Shown here: positions 35,354 through 44,679 of the stretch, one piece after another
Position numbering within the stretch: position 1 is the stretch's first letter
Layout: each line of letters starts with the position of its first letter
Source: Streptomyces himastatinicus ATCC 53653
GTDB taxonomy: Bacteria; Actinomycetota; Actinomycetes; Streptomycetales; Streptomycetaceae
Direction: 5' to 3'
Assembly: GCF_000158915.1 (NCBI RefSeq)
Contig: NZ_GG657754.1
Span: forward strand, 6,726,167 to 6,781,570
Length of the DNA stretch: 55,404 nucleotides
Position numbers and translations under genes: made by a program
Notes under the pieces: generated by a model
Database searches by the model: none
What the model was told of the DNA's origin: nothing
Seen by the model: only the letters and a program-made list of their open reading frames with translations

Positions 35354-36424
35354 TCACCTCCTGGCGGCCTGACGGCGCACCCACAGATTCACGAGCGTCG
35401 CGAGCAGCAGCATCACGCCGACGAAGAACTTGAACCAGTCCGGGTTCCAGTTGGCGTAGACGATGCCCTGGTTGACCATGCCGAAGATGAACGCGCCGAG
35501 GAGCGCGCCGATCGCGGAGCCGTAGCCGCCGGTGAGCAGACAGCCGCCGATCACCGCCGCGATGATGTAGTAGAACTCGTTGCCGACGCCCTCACCGGCC
35601 TGCACGGTGTTGTACTCGAAGAGCAGGTGCATGCCGACGAACCAGGCCGCGAAGCCCACGGTCATGAAGAGGGCGATCTTGGTGAGGTTCACGGGGACGC
35701 CGACCGCCCGGGCGCTCTCCTTGGAGCCGCCGGCCGCGAAGATCCAGTTGCCGAACTTGGTGCGCAGCAGGACCCAGGTGGCGAGGCCCGCGAAGGCCAG
35801 CCAGTAGAACACGGTGATGTTCACATCGACGCCGAAGACCGTGACCTCGGAGGCGAAGACCGCCTTGGCCGACTCGAAGCCGTCCATGTCGTTGATGGCG
35901 TTGGTGGCGACGTTGTCGGTCAGCAGCTTGGTGATGGCCAGGTTGAGGCCCTGGAGCATCAGGAAGCTGGCGAGCGAGACCAGGAAGCTGGGCAGCCCAG
36001 TCTTGATCAGCAGCAGACCGTTGATCAGGCCAACCGAGAGCGAGATGACCAGGGCTACCCCGACGCCGACCCAGACGTTGGCGGTGAGCTGGAAGCTGAG
36101 CATGCTCGCGGCCAGCGCCGAGGAGGTGACGGCGACACCGGCCGACAGGTCGAACTCGCCGCCGATCATCAGCAGGGACACGGCGAGCGCCATGATGCCC
36201 AGGGTGGAGCCCTGGTAGAGCACGGTGGCGAACGAGTCCGCCTGGCGGAAGGTCGGGGCGACGGCGAAGAAGAAGATGTAGACGCCGACGGCGGCGACCA
36301 GGGCGCCGATCTCGGGCCGGGCGAGCGCCCGGCGGGCCAGCGAGCGTTCGGCGGTGCGGCTCTTGGGGGCCGCCGCCGGGGAGGCCGGTGGCGTGGCGGC
36401 GGCGGGTGGGGCGGCTTGGGTCAT
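35354..36424 (-). CDS. inositol/sugar ABC transporter permease (RbsC/FrcC type)
   Basis: 356 residues. A Pro/Ala-rich cytoplasmic N-terminus (about 30 residues) leads to about ten helices. The permease signatures LLMIGGEFDLSAGVAVTSSALAASM and IIAAVIGGCLLTGGYGSAIGALLGAFIFGMVNQG identify the carbohydrate uptake-2 (ribose/xylose/fructose/inositol) family. Gene order is binding protein, permease, ATPase with gaps of 7 and 5 bases, so the three are one operon. Cargo is inferred as myo-inositol from the adjacent catabolic genes. Confidence 0.92.
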   Translation of the reverse strand: MTQAAPPAAATPPASPAAAPKSRTAERSLARRALARPEIGALVAAVGVYIFFFAVAPTFRQADSFATVLYQGSTLGIMALAVSLLMIGGEFDLSAGVAVTSSALAASMLSFQLTANVWVGVGVALVISLSVGLINGLLLIKTGLPSFLVSLASFLMLQGLNLAITKLLTDNVATNAINDMDGFESAKAVFASEVTVFGVDVNITVFYWLAFAGLATWVLLRTKFGNWIFAAGGSKESARAVGVPVNLTKIALFMTVGFAAWFVGMHLLFEYNTVQAGEGVGNEFYYIIAAVIGGCLLTGGYGSAIGALLGAFIFGMVNQGIVYANWNPDWFKFFVGVMLLLATLVNLWVRRQAARR

Positions 36425-36431
36425 GGCCGGA

Positions 36432-37442
36432 TCACCGGGTGCCCTTCTGCGCGAACTTGGCGATCTTCTCCACGTTGTCCTTGGTGACGAACGCGGGTCC
36501 GGTCAGCACGGGCTGCTCGCCGCCGCCGCTGAAGTTGCCGTTGTTCTTGTAGAGCCACAGGGAGTCGACGGACAGATAGCCCTGGAGGTAGGGCTGCTGG
36601 TCCACCGCCAGCTGCACATCCCCGCTCTTGACGGCGGCGATGAGGTCCTTGTTGAGGTCGAAGGTGGCGACCTTGGCCTTGCCGCCCGCGTCCTTGGCGG
36701 ACTGCACGGCGGTCAGGGCGAACGGCGCGCCGAGCGTGACGACGTAGTCGATACTCGAGTCCTGCTTGAGCTTGGCGGAGATCGTGGACTTGACCGAGGG
36801 CATGTCGGTCCCGTTGACGTAGAGGGTGTCCGTCTTGCCCTTGAAGGTCTTCTTCACACCCGCGCAGCGGGCCTCCAGGGCGACATGGCCCTGCTCCTGG
36901 ATGACACAGATGTTGTGCTTGGCGCCCATCTGGTTGAGGCGCTTGCCGAAGGCCTGACCGGCGAGGTTCTCGTCCTGGCCGAAGTATTCGAGCAGCCCCT
37001 GGGACTTCCAGTCCTCCAGGCCGGAGTTGAAGCCGACGACGGGGATCCCGGCCTTCTCGGCCTTGGCGATCGCGCCCTTCATCGCGCCGGGCTTGGCCAG
37101 CGTGACGGCGATGCCGTCGACCTTCTGGTTGATCGCGTTCTGGATGAGGTTGGCCTGGTCGCCGCCGTTGGGATTGCTGGAGTAGACCAGTTCGACGTTG
37201 TCTTTGGCCGCGGCCGCCTTGGCGCCCTTGCGGACCGTGTCCCAGAAGGTGTCACCCGGGGCGGCATGGGTGATCATTGCGATCTTCATCCGGGGGGTGT
37301 TGGCCTTGCCCGCGGAGATGTCGTCCGCGGAGTCCTGGGCCTTCTTGCCGCCTTGACTGCTGCACCCCGTTGCGAGGAGAACCGTGACGACGGCGATGGT
37401 GGCGAGTCCCGCCCTGCTGCGTCGGTCGAATCTGAGGTCCAT
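36432..37442 (-). CDS. inositol/sugar ABC transporter substrate-binding lipoprotein
   Basis: 336 residues from ATG 37442; GTG 37454 is an alternative. A lipoprotein signal with lipobox A-T-G-C (Cys near residue 27) anchors it outside the membrane. The body is a periplasmic-binding-protein type 1 domain of the ribose/inositol class (IAMITHAAPGDTFWDTVRKGAKAA, LAKPGAMKGAIAKAEKAGIPVVGFNSG, VATFDLNKDLIAAVKSG, AVDQQPYLQGYLSV). It is the first gene of the leftward transport operon, divergent from iolC across a 292-base control region. It should bind myo-inositol or a related polyol. Confidence 0.92.
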   Translation of the reverse strand: MDLRFDRRSRAGLATIAVVTVLLATGCSSQGGKKAQDSADDISAGKANTPRMKIAMITHAAPGDTFWDTVRKGAKAAAAKDNVELVYSSNPNGGDQANLIQNAINQKVDGIAVTLAKPGAMKGAIAKAEKAGIPVVGFNSGLEDWKSQGLLEYFGQDENLAGQAFGKRLNQMGAKHNICVIQEQGHVALEARCAGVKKTFKGKTDTLYVNGTDMPSVKSTISAKLKQDSSIDYVVTLGAPFALTAVQSAKDAGGKAKVATFDLNKDLIAAVKSGDVQLAVDQQPYLQGYLSVDSLWLYKNNGNFSGGGEQPVLTGPAFVTKDNVEKIAKFAQKGTR

Positions 37443-37499
37443 CTGTTCCAGCACCTCTCAAGCCAGGTCCGGTGTTAACACAGCCGTTGCATGAGGGGG

Positions 37500-37529
37500 A
37501 GCCAACTCCTCACGGCCACTGCCTGTCAA
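37500..37529 (-). promoter_or_regulatory. putative promoter of the inositol transport operon
   Basis: On the minus strand a consensus -35 TTGACA (37529-37524) is followed after 18 bases by TTGGCT, a weak -10, about 60 bases before the binding-protein start. The palindrome TTGTCATGACAA (37534-37545) lies immediately upstream, where a regulator would act. Confidence 0.4.
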
Positions 37530-37533
37530 GGGT

Positions 37534-37620
37534 TTGTCATGACAACATTTCATCTGGACGTAACGAGACCATAACGCGTCCCAGAGCGGCTCTCGTGGTT
37601 ACGTCCGAATGTAATGACAA
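37534..37620. promoter_or_regulatory. inverted pair of inositol-regulon operator sites in the divergent iol promoter region
   Basis: GGACGTAAC (37556-37564) and its inverse GTTACGTCC (37598-37606) stand 42 bases apart. The right site read in reverse (TGTCATTACATTCGGACGTA-) shares 14 identical bases with the site upstream of iolE. The left half is preceded by the 12-bp palindrome TTGTCATGACAA (37534-37545). The arrangement places one site toward each divergent promoter. Confidence 0.75.
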
Positions 37621-37624
37621 ATGC

Positions 37625-37654
37625 TTGACACGGGGCTGTGCGCGCGTCTAGACC
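37625..37654 (+). promoter_or_regulatory. putative iolC promoter
   Basis: A consensus -35 TTGACA (37625-37630) is followed after 18 bases by TAGACC, a poor -10. The right-hand operator (37598-37620) abuts the -35. The start codon is 80 bases further on, so a leader of about 70 bases is implied. Confidence 0.4.
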
Positions 37655-37734
37655 TGAAGGGGCCGGGCGGGACCCGGTGTTCGCGCACGACAACCCTGAG
37701 CTGCGTCTTTCCCGAATTTCCCGAAGGGGCACGC

Positions 37735-38679
37735 ATGAGTGAGCCGTACGACCTGATCACGATGGGCCGCATCGGAGTGGACCTCTACCCGCTGCAAACC
37801 GGAGTGCCGCTGCCGCAGGTCGAGTCATTCGGAAAGTTCCTGGGAGGCTCGGCGACCAACGTCGCGGTGGCCGCGGCCCGGTTCGGCCACCGCTCCGCGG
37901 TGATCAGCCGCACCGGCGCCGACCCCTTCGGCGAGTACATCCACCAGGAACTCCAGGGGTTCGGCGTGGACGACCGCTTCGTCACCCCGGTCGAGGACTA
38001 CCCGACCCCGATCACCTTCTGCGAGATCTTCCCGCCCGACGACTTCCCGCTCTACTTCTACCGCCGCCCCAAGGCCCCCGACCTGGAGATCCACCCCGAC
38101 GAGCTGGACCTCGACGCGATCCGCGCCGCCCGGATCTTCTGGATGACCGGCACCGGCCTCAGCGAGGAGCCCAGCCGCGGCAGCACCCTCACCGCGCTCG
38201 CCCACCGCGCCAAGAGCGGCATCACCGTCTTCGACCTCGACTGGCGCCCCATGTTCTGGAAGGACCCGGAGACGGCGCGCCCCTTCTACGCCGAGGCCCT
38301 GCGCCACGCCACCGTCGCCGTCGGCAACGTGGACGAGTGCGAGATCGCCACCGGTGTACGGGAGCCGCAGGCCTGCGCCCAGGCCCTGCTGGACGCGGGG
38401 GTCGAGCTGGCCGTCGTCAAACAGGGCCCCAAGGGAGTCCTCGCCGTGCACCGCGACGGCACCTCCACCGAGGTCCCGCCCGTCCCGGTCGACGTCGTCA
38501 ACGGCCTCGGCGCGGGCGACGCCTTCGGCGGCGCCCTGTGCCACGGGCTGCTGGCGGGCTGGGACCCGGAGCGGATCATGCGCTACGCCAACGCCGCGGG
38601 CGCGATCGTCGCGTCCCGCCTCGCCTGCTCCTCAGCGATGCCGACGGAAGCCGAGGTCGACGCCCTGCTCAGCCAATAG
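37735..38679 (+). CDS. iolC: 5-dehydro-2-deoxygluconokinase
   Basis: 314 residues from ATG 37735; upstream in-frame codons lie in the operator/promoter region. A PfkB-family kinase: N-terminal signature GKFLGGSATNVAVAAARFGHRSAVISRTG, and C-terminal VNGLGAGDAFGGALCHGLL with the catalytic Asp. The opening YDLITMGRIGVDLYPLQTGVPL is typical of IolC rather than ribokinase. It phosphorylates 5-dehydro-2-deoxy-D-gluconate made by IolD and IolB. It is the first gene of the rightward catabolic operon iolC-aldolase-iolB-iolD-iolA. Confidence 0.92.
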   Translation: MSEPYDLITMGRIGVDLYPLQTGVPLPQVESFGKFLGGSATNVAVAAARFGHRSAVISRTGADPFGEYIHQELQGFGVDDRFVTPVEDYPTPITFCEIFPPDDFPLYFYRRPKAPDLEIHPDELDLDAIRAARIFWMTGTGLSEEPSRGSTLTALAHRAKSGITVFDLDWRPMFWKDPETARPFYAEALRHATVAVGNVDECEIATGVREPQACAQALLDAGVELAVVKQGPKGVLAVHRDGTSTEVPPVPVDVVNGLGAGDAFGGALCHGLLAGWDPERIMRYANAAGAIVASRLACSSAMPTEAEVDALLSQ

Positions 38680-38732
38680 CGACGCGGTGCGCCCGCTTCG
38701 CCACCGAGCCTCAAACAAGAGAGGACCCTGCT

Positions 38733-39611
38733 TTGAGCATCAGCATCTCCGACCTCGTGACGGTGCGGAGCCGCCACCCGGAGGCCATCGCCGAGGCGGC
38801 CGCCCGCCGGGTCCGCCGCCCGCTGATCGGCGACAGCGGCCGACTGATGATCGTGGCCGCCGACCACCCGGCGCGCGGCGCCCTCGCCGTCGGCGGGCAC
38901 AAACTGGCCATGGCCAACCGGGCCGATCTGCTGGAGCGGCTGTGCGTGGCGCTGTCCCGCCCGGGCGTCGACGGCGTACTGGCCACCGCCGACATTCTGG
39001 AGGACCTGCTGCTGCTCGGCGCCCTCGACGGCAAGGTCGTCATGGGCTCGATGAACCGCGGCGGGCTGGCCGGTGCCTCGTTCGAGCTGGACGACCGCTT
39101 CACCGGCCACCGCCCCCAGGACATCGCCCGGCTCGGCTTCGACGCCGGAAAGCTGCTGCTGCGGGTCGACTACGACGACGCCGGGTCGCTCAACACCATG
39201 CTCACCACGGCCCGCGCCATCGACGAGATGGCGGAGCGGCGGCTGCCGGTGTTCGTCGAGCCGTTCATCTCCCGCCGGATAGACGGCAGGGTCTCCAACG
39301 ACCTGAGCGCCGAGGCCGTGACCAAGTCCATCGCGATCGCCTCCGGGCTCGCCGGGACCTCCGCGTACACCTGGCTGAAGGTGCCGGTCACCGAGGACCC
39401 GGACGAGATGGCCGCCGTCATGGAGACGAGCACGCTGCCCGCGGTGCTGCTCGGCGGCGAGGTGGGGAAGGACCAGGAGGGGGCGTACGAGAAGTGGCGC
39501 AAGGCGCTGCGGCTGCCCACCGTCCAGGGCCTGGTTGTCGGCCGCTCGCTGCTCTACCCGGCGGAGGGCAGCGTGGAGACCGCCGTGGACACCGCCGTCG
39601 GCCTGCTGTGA
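38733..39611 (+). CDS. Cgl0159-family TIM-barrel aldolase, probable IolJ-equivalent
   Basis: 292 residues from TTG 38733, supported by AGAGAGGA 8 bases upstream and by the start of homology (SISISDLVTVRSRHPEAIAEA); no ATG or GTG fits. The protein is a (beta/alpha)8 aldolase-like fold of the Cgl0159 type (MIVAADHPARGALAVGG, GVLATADILEDLLLLGALDGKVVMGSMNRGG, YTWLKVPVTEDPDEM, LLGGEVGKDQEG). The lysine in TWLKVPV is a good candidate Schiff-base residue. In place of a class II IolJ it would cleave the 6-phosphate from IolC into dihydroxyacetone phosphate and malonic semialdehyde. The role is inferred from position between iolC and iolB. Confidence 0.8.
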   Translation: MSISISDLVTVRSRHPEAIAEAAARRVRRPLIGDSGRLMIVAADHPARGALAVGGHKLAMANRADLLERLCVALSRPGVDGVLATADILEDLLLLGALDGKVVMGSMNRGGLAGASFELDDRFTGHRPQDIARLGFDAGKLLLRVDYDDAGSLNTMLTTARAIDEMAERRLPVFVEPFISRRIDGRVSNDLSAEAVTKSIAIASGLAGTSAYTWLKVPVTEDPDEMAAVMETSTLPAVLLGGEVGKDQEGAYEKWRKALRLPTVQGLVVGRSLLYPAEGSVETAVDTAVGLL

Positions 39612-39687
39612 GGTGGCCCTTGAATCGGCCCGCAGCTGAATCGGCCCGCTCTGCATCGGCCCCGGAACCGGAGGAAACACTGACGCC

Positions 39688-40602
39688 ATGACCACCAACG
39701 AACCTTCCCTTGGCTTCCATGTGCAGGCCGGTAAGGCGGCCGACGGCCCGTATGCGCTGGACATCGATCCCGGGCGGGCTGGCTGGGGCTACTCCAGCCT
39801 GCGCGTGCTCGACCTGCCGCCCGGCGGCTCGCACCAGCTGGCCACCGGCGACAGCGAGTGGATCGTGCTGCCGCTCAGCGGCGGCTGCACGGTGATCACC
39901 GAGGGCGAGACCTTCGAACTCCACGGCCGGACAAGCGTGTTCAGCGGGGTGAGCGACTTCGCGTACGTCCCGCGCGACGCCCACGCCACCATCGCCAGCG
40001 GCGCCGGGGGCCGCTTCGCGCTCACCGGCGCCCGCTGCGAGCGGCGGCTGCCTGCCCGCTACGGACCCGCCTCCGCCGTCCCCGTCGAACTGCGCGGCAC
40101 CGGCAACTGCTCGCGCCAGGTCAACAACTTCGGCGCCGCCGGCGTGTTTGAGTGCGACAAGCTCATCGCCGTCGAGGTGCTCACCCCCGGCGGCAACTGG
40201 TCCTCGTACCCGCCGCACAAGCACGACGAGTGCCGCCCCGGCGAGGAGAGCGAGCTGGAGGAGATCTACTACTTCGAGATCGCCGAGGCCCACGGCAACG
40301 AGGGCGTCGGCTACCAGCGGGTCTCGCCCTCCGGCCACGGCCGCAACACCGATGTGCTGGCCGAGGTCCGCTCCGGTGACGCCGTCCTCATCCCGGACGG
40401 CTGGCACGGCCCCTCCATCGCCGCGCCCGGCCACGCCATGTACTACCTCAACGTCATGGCGGGCCCCGGCGAGGAGCGCGCCTGGCTGATCTGCGACCAC
40501 CCCGACCACGGCTGGATCCGCTCCACCTGGCCCGACCAGCCCGTCGACTCCCGCCTTCCGCTGTACGAAGCCCCTGAAGCTCCCGCAGGAGACGCCCGAT
40601 GA
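39688..40602 (+). CDS. iolB: 5-deoxy-glucuronate isomerase
   Basis: 304 residues from ATG 39688. A two-domain cupin enzyme that converts 5-deoxy-D-glucuronate to 5-dehydro-2-deoxy-D-gluconate. The metal site is visible in SSYPPHKHDECRPGEESELEEIYYFEI (H-x-H and Glu), with the second half-site in VLIPDGWHGPSIAAPGHAMYYLNVMAG. The N-terminal domain has the expected WGYSSLRVLDLPPGGSHQL. It follows the aldolase gene by 76 bases, and its stop overlaps the iolD start by four bases (40599-40602). Confidence 0.95.
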   Translation: MTTNEPSLGFHVQAGKAADGPYALDIDPGRAGWGYSSLRVLDLPPGGSHQLATGDSEWIVLPLSGGCTVITEGETFELHGRTSVFSGVSDFAYVPRDAHATIASGAGGRFALTGARCERRLPARYGPASAVPVELRGTGNCSRQVNNFGAAGVFECDKLIAVEVLTPGGNWSSYPPHKHDECRPGEESELEEIYYFEIAEAHGNEGVGYQRVSPSGHGRNTDVLAEVRSGDAVLIPDGWHGPSIAAPGHAMYYLNVMAGPGEERAWLICDHPDHGWIRSTWPDQPVDSRLPLYEAPEAPAGDAR

Positions 40603-42476
40603 CCACCCGCCGCCTCACCGTCGCCCAGGCCCTGGTCGAGTTCCTGGCGCACCAGTACACCGAGCGGGACGGGCAGCGGCACCGTCTGATCAACGCCACC
40701 TGGGGCATCTTCGGCCACGGCAATGTGGCCGGGCTCGGCCAGGCGCTGCTGGAGGCCGGGCAGGACACCATGCCGTACCTCCAGGGCCGCAACGAACAGG
40801 CCATGGTGCACGCCGCCGTCGGCTACGCCCGCCAGTCCAACCGGCTCGCCGCCCAGGCCGTCACCACCTCCATCGGACCCGGCGCCACCAACCTGGTCAC
40901 CGGCGCCGCACTGGCCACCGTCAACCGGCTGCCGGTGCTGCTGCTGCCCGGCGACGTCTTCACGACCCGGCCCGCCGACCCCGTCCTCCAGCAGCTGGAG
41001 GTGCCGTACGCGGGCGACGTGTCCGTCAACGACGCGCTGCGCCCGGTCTCCCGCTACTTCGACCGCGTCGTACGCCCCGAGGCGCTGATCCCGGCCGCGC
41101 TCGCCGCGATGCGGGTGCTCGCGGACCCGGCCGAGACCGGCGCGGTCACCCTGGCCATGCCGCAGGACGTGCAGGCCGAGGCGTTCGACTGGCCGGAGGA
41201 GTTCTTCGCCGACCGGGTGTGGCGGGTGCGCCGCCCCGCCCCGGAGCACGCCGAGACCACCGCCGCCGCGCAGGCGATCCGTGCCGCCCGGCGCCCGCTG
41301 GTCGTCGCGGGCGGCGGCGTCCACCACAGCGAGGCCGAGGGCGCGCTGAAGGCGTTCGCCGACGCCACCGGCATCCCGGTCGCCTCCACCCAGGCGGGCA
41401 AGGGGTCGCTGCGCCACGACCACCCCGCCGACATCGGCGGCATCGGCCATACCGGCACGGCCGTCGCCGACGACCTGGCCCGCACCGCGGACCTGATCAT
41501 CGGGGTCGGCACCCGCTACAGCGACTTCACCACCGCCTCCGCGACCCTCTTCGCCGACCCGGACGTCCGGTTCCTCAACCTCAACATCACCGGCTTCGAC
41601 GCCCACAAGCTGGCCGCCACCACGCTGGTCGCCGACGCCCGCGCCGGTCTCGAGGCGCTGACCGCCGAGCTGGCCGGTCACCGGGTCGACGAGACGTACG
41701 AGGCCGAGTACCGCACCGGCAAGGCCCGGTGGGAGCGGCTGGTGGACGCCGCGTACGCCGCCGAGGACCCCTCCGCGCGCCCCTCCCAGACCCAGGTGCT
41801 GGGCGCGCTGGACGCGACGGTCGGCGACGACGACGTGGTGATCAACGCCGCGGGCTCGCTCCCCGGCGACCTCCACAAGCTGTGGCGGGCCCGCTCGCCC
41901 CGCCAGTACCACCTGGAGTACGGCTACTCCTGCATGGGCTACGAGATCCCGGGCGCCATCGGCGTACGGCTCGCGGCCCCCGACACCCCGGTGTGGGCGC
42001 TGGTCGGGGACGGTACGTACCTGATGATGCCGACCGAGATCGTCACCGCGGTCCAGGAGGGCATCAACATCAACATCGTCCTCCTCCAGAACCACGGCTA
42101 CGCCTCGATCGGCGGTCTGTCGGAGACCACCGGCGCCGAGCGGTTCGGCACCGCCTACCGCTTCCGGTCCGCCGACGGCATGTACACCGGCGATCCGCTC
42201 CCGGTGGATCTGGCCGCGAACGCCGCCTCGCTCGGCATGGACGTGCTGCGCGCCGCGACCGTGGCCGAGCTGCGGGAGGCGCTCGCGGCGGCCCGCGCCT
42301 CGGACCGTCCCACATGTGTCTATGTGGAGACCGAAACGGGCGACACAGTGTCGGGCGCACCCGACGCACAGGCGTGGTGGGATGTGCCCGTAGCCGAGAC
42401 AGCGACCCGACCGGCTGCCGTGAAGGCCCGCGAGGAGTACGACCGGCACGCCGCAGGCCGCCGCCGCCACCTCTGA
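40599..42476 (+). CDS. iolD: 3D-(3,5/4)-trihydroxycyclohexane-1,2-dione acylhydrolase
   Basis: 625 residues, ThDP-dependent. It opens the ring of the dione to 5-deoxy-D-glucuronate. The N-terminal PYR domain shows the catalytic glutamate region (YLQGRNEQAMVHAAVGYARQ), and the C-terminal domain the ThDP/Mg motif starting LVGDGTYLMMPTEIV and ending at the Asn of LLQNHGYASIG. The central domain has GIGHTGTAVADDLARTADLIIGVGTRYSDF. It is coupled to iolB by an ATGA overlap and is followed 28 bases later by iolA. Length is normal. Confidence 0.95.
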   Translation: MTTRRLTVAQALVEFLAHQYTERDGQRHRLINATWGIFGHGNVAGLGQALLEAGQDTMPYLQGRNEQAMVHAAVGYARQSNRLAAQAVTTSIGPGATNLVTGAALATVNRLPVLLLPGDVFTTRPADPVLQQLEVPYAGDVSVNDALRPVSRYFDRVVRPEALIPAALAAMRVLADPAETGAVTLAMPQDVQAEAFDWPEEFFADRVWRVRRPAPEHAETTAAAQAIRAARRPLVVAGGGVHHSEAEGALKAFADATGIPVASTQAGKGSLRHDHPADIGGIGHTGTAVADDLARTADLIIGVGTRYSDFTTASATLFADPDVRFLNLNITGFDAHKLAATTLVADARAGLEALTAELAGHRVDETYEAEYRTGKARWERLVDAAYAAEDPSARPSQTQVLGALDATVGDDDVVINAAGSLPGDLHKLWRARSPRQYHLEYGYSCMGYEIPGAIGVRLAAPDTPVWALVGDGTYLMMPTEIVTAVQEGININIVLLQNHGYASIGGLSETTGAERFGTAYRFRSADGMYTGDPLPVDLAANAASLGMDVLRAATVAELREALAAARASDRPTCVYVETETGDTVSGAPDAQAWWDVPVAETATRPAAVKAREEYDRHAAGRRRHL

Positions 42477-42504
42477 CGTTTTTCGAGAGAAAGGCTCCGT
42501 ACCC

Positions 42505-44001
<1,497 letters not shown>

Positions 44002-44015
44002 TCGCTGACTGTCAC

Positions 44016-44046
44016 GTCCCCCGCCGGTCCCCGACCGGCGGGGGAC
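44016..44046. terminator. terminator of the iolC-iolA operon
   Basis: 14-bp perfect stem GTCCCCCGCCGGTC / GACCGGCGGGGGAC with loop CCC, starting 15 bases after the iolA stop. Confidence 0.9.
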
Positions 44047-44143
44047 GCGCGCGTGTCACAGCACAACCATCCACCCCTGGTGTAGGTCTTCTTGAGTGTT
44101 CGCCCGAACAATGGGCACACGACCACATTCAGGGGGATCTCCT

Positions 44144-44596
44144 ATGCTTCGCACCCTTCGCTGCTCCGCGGCAGCGGCCGCGCTCGGCCTCGGGCTCGTG
44201 CTGGCCGCGGGCGCACCCGCCACCGCCGCCCCGCACGGCGTGAAGAAGACCGATCCGAACGGCCGCTTCACCGCCGAGGAGATCCACCACTTCCTGGAGG
44301 GCTTCTACGGCAACCACGGGCCGCGCCCCTGGGAGCGCGAGAACCTGGTCTCCGACCAGCTGAAGGAGCGGATCGCCCAGACCCCCGACTACGACCTGCT
44401 GCTGTGCGCGCAGAACGAGCCGCGGGACATCGAGGTCGGCGAGGTGACCACGGCTCAGTCGGCACGGGTCGGCTGGGCGACGATCACCACGTACTGGGGC
44501 CAGGGCTCGCCCAGCTCCTTCACCGCGTACGTCGACCTCGACGCGAGCCGGCCCATCGAACTGCTCGATGTGGACTGCGCAACACCCGAGGGCTGA
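44144..44596 (+). CDS. small secreted protein, hypothetical
   Basis: 150 residues from ATG 44144, preceded by AGGGGGAT. A Sec signal peptide ends at ATAAPHG (about residue 29). The mature 120 residues begin with an acidic, helix-forming segment (FTAEEIHHFLEGFYGNHGPRPWERENLVSDQLKERI) followed by a beta-rich half with two cysteines (in LLLCAQNE and DVDCATPEG) that could form one disulfide. No family is recognised. It is monocistronic: the iol terminator lies upstream and a long hairpin (44616-44653) downstream. Confidence 0.75.
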   Translation: MLRTLRCSAAAAALGLGLVLAAGAPATAAPHGVKKTDPNGRFTAEEIHHFLEGFYGNHGPRPWERENLVSDQLKERIAQTPDYDLLLCAQNEPRDIEVGEVTTAQSARVGWATITTYWGQGSPSSFTAYVDLDASRPIELLDVDCATPEG

Positions 44597-44615
44597 CGCG
44601 GCCGAAAGGGCGGGA

Positions 44616-44653
44616 AAGCGAGGAATCGGCCTAAGACGGCCGGTTCCTCGCTT
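44616..44653. terminator. terminator hairpin after the secreted-protein gene
   Basis: AAGCGAGGAA (44616-44625) / TTCCTCGCTT (44644-44653), continued inside by CGGCC / GGCCG around loop TAAGAC with one mismatch: about 15 pairs. It lies 20 bases past the stop and 26 bases before the FUSC start. Confidence 0.85.
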
Positions 44654-44679
44654 GCAGATCAAGGTCGTAGTCTCGCCGT